From Panopea generosa (taxonomy: Eukaryota > Mollusca > Bivalvia > Adapedonta > Hiatellidae): DNA of 64,000 bases. The stretch spans positions 41,461,353-41,525,352 of the forward strand of contig CM055903.1 of the NCBI GenBank assembly GCA_029582155.1. The letters run 5' to 3'. This document shows positions 55,680 through 64,000 of this stretch, piece after piece. Position 1 is the first letter of the stretch; every line of letters begins with the position of its first letter. Both the position numbers and the translations under genes were made by a program. A model generated the notes under the pieces. It was not told the DNA's origin. It was given only the letters and a program-made list of their open reading frames with translations, and ran no database searches.

Positions 55680-58033
55680 AAAATACTCTCTCATTATCAA
55701 AGTACTCTCCAATTACCAAAATACTCTCCTATTATCAAAATACTCTCCCATTATCCAAGTATTCTCCCATTACCAAAATACACTCCCATTGTCAAAGTAC
55801 CCTCCAATTACCAAAATACTCTTCCATTATCAAAGTACTTTCCCATTACCAAAATACTCTTCCATTATCAAAGTACTTTCCCATTACCAAAATACTCACC
55901 CATTATCAAAGTATTCTCCCATTACCAAAATACTCTCCCATTATCAAAGTATTCTCCCATTACCAAAATACTCACCCATTATCAAAGTACCCTCCAATTA
56001 CCAAACTACTCTTCCATTATCAAAATACTCACCCATTATCAAAGTACTCTCCAATTACCAAACTACTCTCCCATTATCAAAATACTCACCCATTATCAAA
56101 GTATCCTCCAATTACCAAAACACTCTCCCATTATCAAAATACTCACCCATTATCAAAGTATCCTCCAATTACAAAAATACTCTCCCATTATCAAAATACT
56201 CACCCATTATCAAAGTACTCTCCAATTACCAAACTACTCTCCCATTATCAAAATACTCACCCATTACCAAAGTATCCTCCAATTACCAAAACACTCTCCC
56301 ATTATCAAAATACTCACCCATTATCAAAGTATCCTCCAATTACAAAAACACTCTCCAATTATCAAAATACTCACCCATTATAAAAATACTCACCCATTAT
56401 CAAAGTACTCTCCAATTACCAAACCACTCTCCCATTATCAAAATACTCACCCATTATCTAAGTACTCTCCAATTACCAAACTACTCTCCCATTATCAAAA
56501 TACTCATCCATTATCAAGGTACTCTCCAATTACCAAACTACTCTCCCATTATCGAAATACTCACCCATTATCAAAGTACTCTCCAATTACCAAACTACCC
56601 TCCCATTATCAAAGTACTCACCCATTATCAAAATACTCTCCCATTATCAAAGTACTCTCCCATTATCTACGTATTCACCCATAACCAAAATACTCTCCCA
56701 TTATCAAAGTACTCTCCAATTACCAAAATACTCTCCCATTATCAAAATACTCTCCAATTACCAAATTACTCTCCCATTATCAAAATACTCACCCATTATC
56801 AAAGTATTATCCAATTACCAAACTACTCTCCCATTATCAAAATACTCATCCATTATCAAAGTACTCTCCAATTACATAACTACTCTCCCATTATCGAAAT
56901 ACTCACCCATTATCAAAGTACTCTCCAATTACCAAACTACCCTCCCATTATCAAAGTACTCACCCATTATCAAAATACTCTCCCATTATCAAAGTACTCT
57001 CCCATTATATACGTATTCACCCATAACCAAAATACTCTCCCATTATCAAAGTACTCTCCAATTACCAAAATACTCTCCCATTATCAAAATACTCTCCAAT
57101 TACCAAATTACTCTCCCATTATCAAAATACTCACCCATTATCAAAGTATTCTCCAATTACCAAACTACTCTCCCATTATCAAAATACTCACCCATTATCT
57201 AAGTACTCTCCAATTACCAAACTACTCTCCCATTATCAAAATACTCATCCATTATCAAAGTACTCTCCAATTACCAAACTACTCTCCCATTATCGAAATA
57301 CTCACCCATTATCAAAGTACTCTCCAATTACCAAACTACCCTCCCATTATCAAAGTACTCACCCATTATCAAAATACTCTCCCATTATCAAAGTACTCTC
57401 CCATTATCTACGTATTCACCCATAACCAAAATACTCTCCCATTATCAAAGTACTCTCCAATTACCAAAATACTCTCCCATTATCAAAATACTCTCCAATT
57501 ACCAAATTACTCTTCCATTATCAAAATACTCACCCATTATCAAAGTATTCTCCAATTACCAAACTACTCTCCCATTATCAAAATACTCATCCATTATCAA
57601 AGTACTCTCCAATTACCAAACTACTCTCCCATTATCGAAATACTCACCCATTATCAAAGTACTCTCCAATTACCAAACTACCCTCCCATTATCAAAGTAC
57701 TCACCCATTATCAAAATACTCTCCCATTATCAAAGTACTCTCCCATTATCTACGTATTCACCCATAACCAAAATACTCTCCCATTATCAAAGTACTCTCC
57801 AATTACCAAAATACTCTCCCATTATCAAAATACTCTCCAATTACCAAATTACTCTCCCATTATCAAAATACTCACCCATTATCAAAGTATTCTCCAATTA
57901 CCAAACTACTCTCCCATTATCAAAATACACACCCATTATCAAAGTACTCTCCAATTACCAAACTACTCTCCCATTATCAAAGTACTCTCCCATTATCAAA
58001 ATACTCTCCCATTATCAAAGTACTCTCCCATCA
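55680..58033. repeat. 19-bp satellite, about 124 copies, with higher-order units
   Basis: Basic unit TACTCTCCCATTATCAAAG with variants (TACTCACCCATTATCAAAA, TACTCTCCAATTACCAAA). A marker variant ACGTATTC occurs at 56669, 57011, 57410 and 57752, spaced 342, 399 and 342 bp, i.e. 18, 21 and 18 monomers. No stop codon arises in the + strand frames of the unit, so a 749-codon open frame exists (55789-58038) without being a gene. Confidence 0.97.
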
Positions 58034-58740
58034 AATGAATATACTTTAAAACCATGGTTTATATGTCGTGCAGAGAACCGTAGTTATTTTCACGATGAAC
58101 AGGGCTGTTAATTTTCGACTTACCACCATACTTATTAATCGTTTTCTATAAACATTACTCAGTTTATCTAGGTACCAAGTAAATCGATGAGTTTTATTAT
58201 TTCATGAACACCCAACAAACTTACATTCATAAATGATATATTTACTACGGTACAATTATTTCTTTCTTGAAAATCTTTATTAGAGTACATTAAATCTGTA
58301 TCATACAACATATCATAACGATAATAATATTTCCTTTGTCCTTTTCAAACCGGTTAAGAAAAAATGTTTCCTCCTTTTCCAAGAAGTATTTATTTTTCCT
58401 TATTCCGTAAAGTTATTTATTTTGTTTCTGTGGTGATGACACCTTTTTAACGGAATAAGAAGATGAGATGAGGAGATATAATATCATACTTCTCCTTAAA
58501 AAAATGTTATAATATAAGATACAATTTTTGTTACGTCAAGTATGTAAATGTATTTCTGTTTTGTATATGTTCACGCGGGTCTATGGCCGAGTAAATTGCC
58601 AAATAAAATGGTTCTTGATATGTATTTATGTTGCTATTCGCTTCTGCTTAAACACCGGTTCTACACATATGAAAGTCCCACAATCGATGCAAAAATAAAC
58701 AATTTCAAACTAACCTTATAGCCTGGCACTTAATTATATT
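58034..58740. other. no gene recognised
   Basis: AT-rich sequence without a supportable feature. Confidence 0.4.
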
Positions 58741-58744
58741 CAAC

Positions 58745-58960
58745 CATTTTTTGACGCTGGAATACTGTTGTAACAGCCCCCCCCCCCCAACCGGAACATC
58801 GCTCGGCAATTTCCGCCTATGTTTGACTTTAAATAGTTCGTTCATAATGTGGAAATGGCCGAGCGATGTTCTGATACAGCAACCGTTTTTGTTCATAAGG
58901 CTCTCTTTCGCTTGTCGACTGTTGTTACAGTGCAATTCTATAATGAACGGCGAATCTTAA
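58745..58960. repeat. imperfect inverted repeat
   Basis: GGAACATCGCTCGGCAATTTCC (near 58793-58815; 20-base core) pairs with GGAAATGGCCGAGCGATGTT (58852-58872) across a ~40-bp loop. Outer ACTGTTGTAACAG and CTGTTGTTACAGT stretches add a second partial arm. A C11 run lies between the arms on the left. Possibly a small fold-back transposon. Confidence 0.65.
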
Positions 58961-59039
58961 TTGTACAGTTACAACTGAGTCTCCTAGTTCACTCATGTAA
59001 TATAATTCATATTCTATGTTAGAGGGCCTCATGAAATAT

Positions 59040-59095
59040 TGGCCCATTCTTCTTCTTCTTCTTCTTCTTCTTTTTTCTTCTCCTTCTTCTTCTTT
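59040..59095 (+). repeat. (CTT)n tract
   Basis: TTCTTCTTCTTCTTCTTCTT with short interruptions. Confidence 0.93.
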
Positions 59096-59149
59096 TTAAT
59101 ATTACTTTTTTTATTATTAGTAAAACGCTTGGGTGTATTTATTTCTAAT

Positions 59150-59430
59150 ACCAAGTGTCACCTTTATGCCATCGAGGGCTAAAATACTATAATTTAACAC
59201 AACCTCTCTTTCTTGGAAACCTGGAATGTTAACCCAAGTACTGGGACGCATATCCGCAGGTAACGGACAACTTTCTCACTTGAATCAGCGGCGACAGACG
59301 AATGGTCATGAGACGCAATGTCGTATATGATCAATCACCACGGATACTGTAGCCGGGCCGGGATTCAAACTCACGATCCCTAGATAAATAGTCAGACCCG
59401 CTACAGGCTGAGCTAACCGGGTCCGGCTGG
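59150..59430 (-). mobile_element. SINE family B
   Basis: TGCCATCGAGGGCTAA, AGTACTGGGACGCATATCCG, CGGGATTCAAACTCACGATC and GGCTGAGCTAACCGGGTCC match an inverted B copy; the tail repeats are missing. Confidence 0.78.
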
Positions 59431-60070
59431 ATGCATGTTAGTGTGCCAGGTCTATGTATATCATATAAACTGCATATTAATAATTGTTTATACCTAAATA
59501 CGCAATTTCTCCCCATATATACAAATATACAACATCCTTTGCACCGTTGACATGTTTTCACGAATCGCATTCTCTCAGTGTTTGAAGTCTATTGGAATTT
59601 GAAATAAACTATATAAAACTATATAAAAAATCATGACAGCGTTTATTTGATCGAGTACGTGGAAAAAGGGCAAATATCTCAACATTTGATAACTTCTGTA
59701 CAATATTGATCAACGCTACTCTATTTGATCGAAACTGCAAAGGCGGGGGACAAAAAACCGCCTTAATATTATGCGGCGAGCTTACTCGGTATTGGAAATG
59801 TCTGCGGAACATCAGTGTTTATCAACCAATAGGATCTGACACAGAAGCTTTCCAATCAATCAAACTTCCATGTTAATGCTGAATTAAAATATTTCTCATT
59901 TATAATCATTCACTCTACCTCAGATAAATATCGCATTAAGATTAACATCGTAATTAAAAAAAATGGAAGAAATATTTTTTTTGAAATGTTTCTTTCTGTA
60001 TTTTAATATTCGTCTTTGGCTGTGTTTTCACCTGAAACATAAATACGAGCATAGATAGTGAATGATTTTT
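59431..60070. other. no gene recognised
   Basis: AT-rich sequence without a supportable feature. Confidence 0.4.
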
Positions 60071-60074
60071 GTTT

Positions 60075-60215
60075 TAAAAACACACATAAAATAAATACAC
60101 AAAAACACCAAAAACACACAAACTCACACACACAATGCCACACCAATAACCACACAACACACACACCAAAAAAAGAGAACATTACAAAACAAAAAAACAA
60201 CATGATAAAAAACAA
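60075..60215. repeat. CA/A-rich low-complexity tract
   Basis: AACACACA and AAACAAACA units; open frames on both strands here are compositional. Confidence 0.85.
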
Positions 60216-60351
60216 ACAAACGAAAATCCATGCCCACAAAGTATCAAATTGAACGTATGCAAATTTTTCTTTCTTTTATTGTTTCAAATAACATGAGTTA
60301 CAGTGTGTGTTTAAGAGATAAAGAATGAAACAGAGTAAAGAGAGAAAGAAT

Positions 60352-60352
<1 letters not shown>

Positions 60353-60391
<39 letters not shown>

Positions 60392-60441
60392 GAAAGTGAG
60401 CAAGAGAGATGATAGAGAGAGAAAGAGAGAGAGCAAGAAAG

Positions 60442-60513
<72 letters not shown>
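60353..60513. repeat. (GA)n microsatellite
   Basis: About 160 bp of GA with few interruptions; reads as Ser-Leu repeats on the - strand. Confidence 0.96.
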
Positions 60514-60515
<2 letters not shown>

Positions 60516-60554
60516 GGTGATAACAGACGCCTTAAACATATCACAAAACGAATA

Positions 60555-60868
60555 TTTTGTTACTTGTAGCGTGAAACTAGTGTGTTTGTAGACTTCTTTT
60601 GTTATTTGAAGCATGAAACTAGTGTGTTTGTAATGTGTTTGTAGACTACTTTTGTTACTTGTAGCGTGAAACTATTGTGTTTGTAGACTACTTTTGTTAC
60701 TTGTAGTGTGACACTAGTGTGTTTGTAGACTACCTTTGTTACTTGTAGCGTGAAACTAGTGTGTTTGTAGACTACTTTTGTTACTTGTAGCGTGAAACTA
60801 GTGTGTTTGTAGACTACTTTTGTTACTTGTAGCGTGAAACTAGTGTGTTTGTAGACTACTTTTGTGTT
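60555..60868. repeat. 42-bp tandem array, about seven copies
   Basis: Unit: GTAGCGTGAAACTAGTGTGT then TTGTAGACTACTTTTGTTACTT. GTAG(C/T)GTG spacing is 42 bp, for example 60661 to 60703. Confidence 0.93.
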
Positions 60869-60929
60869 AAGACATCAGTATGCAGTTGTCATTAAACGTT
60901 TTATCTTTAACACATTAACATGGCGTCTA

Positions 60930-63900
60930 ATATGTCGTTTTCTTTTTATAAGATATGTAACAAAATGGGTGATTTTTGTATAAACATGGCCACATGACGG
61001 TCATTGAGATATAGTTGCTATCAACATGGCCTTATGACGGTTATTGAGATATTGTTGCCATCAACATGACCACATGACGGTTGTTTGATCTAATTGCCAT
61101 AAACATTGTCACATGGCGGTTATTTAGATTTAGTTGTCATAAACATGGCCACATGGTGGTTACTGAGACATGGTTGCCATAAACATGGCGATATGACGTT
61201 TTTTAGATCTAGTTGCCATAAACAAGGTGACATGACGGTTATTTAGATGTAGTTGCCATCAACATAGTCACGTGACGGTTGTTTAGATATAGTTGCCATA
61301 AACATGGCCACATGACGGTTATTTAGATTCACTTGCCATAAACATAGTCACATGACGATGATCTAGTTACCATCAACAAGGTTACATGACGGTTATTTAG
61401 ATCTAGTTGCCACGAACATGGCCACATAACGGTTATTTAGATCTAGTTGCAATAAACACGGTTACATGAGGGTTATTTAGATCTTGTTACCACAAATATG
61501 GCCATATGACGGTTGTTTAGATCGTGTTACCATAAACATGGCCACATGGTGGTAATTTAGATCTAGTTGTCATAAACATGGTCACATGAAAGTTATTAAA
61601 ATCTAGTTGTCATAAACATAGCAACATGGCACTGTATAGACCTAATAGCCATAAAGATGACCACTATGGCGGTTATTTAGATCTAGGTGCCATAAACATG
61701 GCCACATGGCGGTTGTTTAGATATAATTGCCATAAATATGACCACATGGCGGTTATTTAGGTCTAGGTTCCATTATTGTTGTCACATGGCGGTAATTTAG
61801 ACCTAGATACCATAAACTTGGTCACATTGCGGTTATTCATATCTTTTTTTCCATTATCGTTGTCTCATGGCGGTTATTTAGACCTAGTTACCATAAACAT
61901 GACCACATGGTGGTTGTTTAGATGTAGTTTCCATGACCGTTGTCAAATGACGGCTATTTAGATCTAGTTGCCATAAACATAGCAACATGGCAACATGACG
62001 GTTATTTAGATCGAGATACCATTATTGTTGTCACATGACGGTTATTTAGATCGAGTTACCGCAAACATGGCCACATGTCGGTTATTTAGATCTAGTTGCC
62101 ATAAACATGGCCATATGACTGTTATTTAGATCGAGTTACTATGAACATGGCCACATGATTGTTATTAAGATCTAGCTATCATTATTGTTGTCATATGACG
62201 GTTATTTAGATATAGTTACAATAACCATGGCCACATGACGGTTATTTGATCTAGTTGCCATAAACATGGCCATATGACGGTTATTTAGATCGAGTTGCCA
62301 TAAACATGGCCACGTGACGGTTATTTAGATCGATTTACTATAAACATGGCCACATGACGGTTATTTGGATTTAGTTGCCATAAACATGGCAATATGACGG
62401 TGATTTAGATCGATTTTCTATAAACATGGCCACATGACGGTTATTAAGATCTAGCTACCATTATTGTTGTCACATGACGGTTATTTAGATCTAGTTACAA
62501 TAACCATGGCCACATGACGGTTATTTAGATCTAGTTACCATAAACATGGCCACGTGACGGTTATTAACATCAAGTTACCATAAACATAGCAACATGGCTT
62601 CATGACGGTTATTAAGATCTAGTTGCCATAAACATAGCAACATGACGGTTATTTAGATCGAGTAAATATAAACATGGCCACATGACGGTTATTAAGATCT
62701 AGCTACCATTATTGTTGTCACATGACGGTTATTTAGATCTAGTTCCAATAACCATGGCCACATGACGTTTATTTAGATCTAGTTACCATAAACATGGCCA
62801 CGTGACGGTTATTAACATCAAGTTACCATAAACATAGTAACATGGCCTCATGACGGTTATTAAGATCTAGTTGCCATAAACATAGCAACATGACGGTTAT
62901 TTAGATCGAGTAACTATAAACATGGCCACATGACGGTTATTAAGATCTCGTTACCATAAACATGGTCACATGACGGCTATTTAGATCTTCTTACCATTAT
63001 TGTTGTCACATGACGGTTATTAAGATCTAGTTACAATGATTATGGCCACATGACGGCTATTTAGATCTAGTTACCATTATCGTTGTCACATGACGGTTAT
63101 TAAGATCTAGTTACAATAAACATGGCCACATGACGATTATTTAGATATGGTTACCATAAACATGGCCATATGATGGTTATTAAGATCAAGTTACTATTAT
63201 TGTTGTCACATGACGTTTATTTAGACCAACTTACCATAAACAAGGCCACATGACGGTTATTTAGATCGATTTACTATAAATATGGCCATATGACGGTTAT
63301 TTAGATCTAGTTACCGTAAATATGGCCACATGGTGGGTATTAAAATCGAGTTACCGTAAACATAGCCACATGGCCGTAATGTAAATCGAGTTACCATTAT
63401 TGTTGTCACATGACGGTTTTTAAGATTTAGTTACCATAAACATGGCCAAATGATGGTTATTTAGATTGAGTTACCATAAATATGGCCACATGATGGTTAT
63501 TTAGATTTAGTTACCATAAACATTGCCACATGACGGTTATTAAGATCTTGTTACCATAAACATGGCCACATGACGGTTATTAAGATCTTGTTACCATAAA
63601 CATGGCCACATGACGGCTATTTAGATCGAGTTACCGTAAACATGGCCATATGACGGTTATTTAGATCTAGTAACCGTAAATATGGCCACATGGTGGGTAT
63701 AAAAATCGAGTTACCGTAAACATAGCCACATGGCCGTAATTTAAATCGAGTTACCATTATTGTTGTCACATGACGGTTTTTAAGATCTAGTTACAATAAA
63801 CATGGCCACATGATGGTTATTTAGATTGAGTTACCATAAATATGGCCACATGATGGTTATTTAGATTTAGTTACCATAAACATTGCCACATGACGGTTAT

Positions 63901-64000
63901 TAAGATCTTGTTACCATAAACATGGCCACATGACGGTTATTAAGATCTTGTTACCATAAACATGGCCACATAACGGCTATTTAGATCGAGTTACCATAAA
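60930..64000. repeat. ~40-bp satellite running off the window end
   Basis: About 75 units of CATGGCCACATGACGGTTAT then TTAGATCTAGTTGCCATAAA. Variant units with ATTATTGTTGTCACATGACG mark higher-order repeats: a 248-bp unit (62461 and 62709) and a 360-bp unit of nine monomers (63321 and 63681). The left part is more diverged than the right. Confidence 0.96.

Noticed and set aside
55789-58038. A 749-codon open frame resembling a repetitive secreted or structural protein
   Set aside because: It is a 19-bp satellite lacking stop codons; frames rotate with each monomer, it starts inside the array, and there is no signal peptide or splice context.
60276-60614. Ser-Leu repeat open frame
   Set aside because: Translation of the (GA)n tract.

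Overview
The window is a piece of an AT-rich, intron-bearing and very repeat-dense animal nuclear genome. Many tRNA-headed SINE families, MITE-like DNA transposons and long tandem arrays are the style of a mollusc, most likely a bivalve. That assignment is an inference, not something the sequence proves. There are no bacterial operons, rRNA genes, CRISPR arrays or convincing functional tRNA genes.

Two host genes can be reconstructed by splicing. (1) YOD1/OTU1, a deubiquitinase, lies on the + strand: coding exons 24028-24085 and 26418-27280, 306 residues, with a UBX-like domain, an OTU protease domain and a C2H2 finger. (2) NUDT5, an ADP-sugar pyrophosphatase, lies on the - strand: ten coding exons between 50318 and 31966, 212 residues, with an intact Nudix box. 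One exon is a 9-nt microexon just before the catalytic glutamate. The two genes converge tail to tail. Two isolated exon-like segments on the - strand (14130-14256 and 20760-20796) may belong to a third gene that I cannot name.

Layout. 1-4.1 kb: two minisatellites, with a TA-flanked MITE inside the second. 4.1-13 kb: SINEs, three copies of a short inverted-repeat MITE, a ~166-bp repeat block and a 69-bp array. 13-24 kb: a 168-bp satellite carrying nuclear-receptor-type DR0 sites, a TTAA-flanked MITE and a decayed LINE. 24-27.3 kb: YOD1. 27.3-32 kb: SINEs and a 394-bp TRIM-like element whose terminal repeats contain a tRNA-like sequence. 32-50.3 kb: NUDT5, whose introns hold a 72-bp array, a nested pair of hAT-type elements, a 95-bp array and a 62-bp array. 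50.3-55.6 kb: SINE remnants and trinucleotide repeats. 55.7-58.0 kb: a 19-bp satellite with higher-order structure. 60.3-64 kb: a GA tract, a 42-bp array and a ~40-bp satellite that runs off the window end.

The most interesting theme is SINE-to-satellite conversion. The 72-bp and 95-bp intronic arrays are tandem amplifications of the 3' bodies of two different SINE families that also sit nearby as single copies. The 62-bp array and a short array at 11.8-12.1 kb look like further cases. Other points worth attention are the tRNA-bearing TRIM, the NUDT5 microexon, and a tandem triplication of a NUDT5 splice donor.

All alignments, repeat periods and identities were worked out by eye. Repeat boundaries are approximate unless a target-site duplication is quoted.
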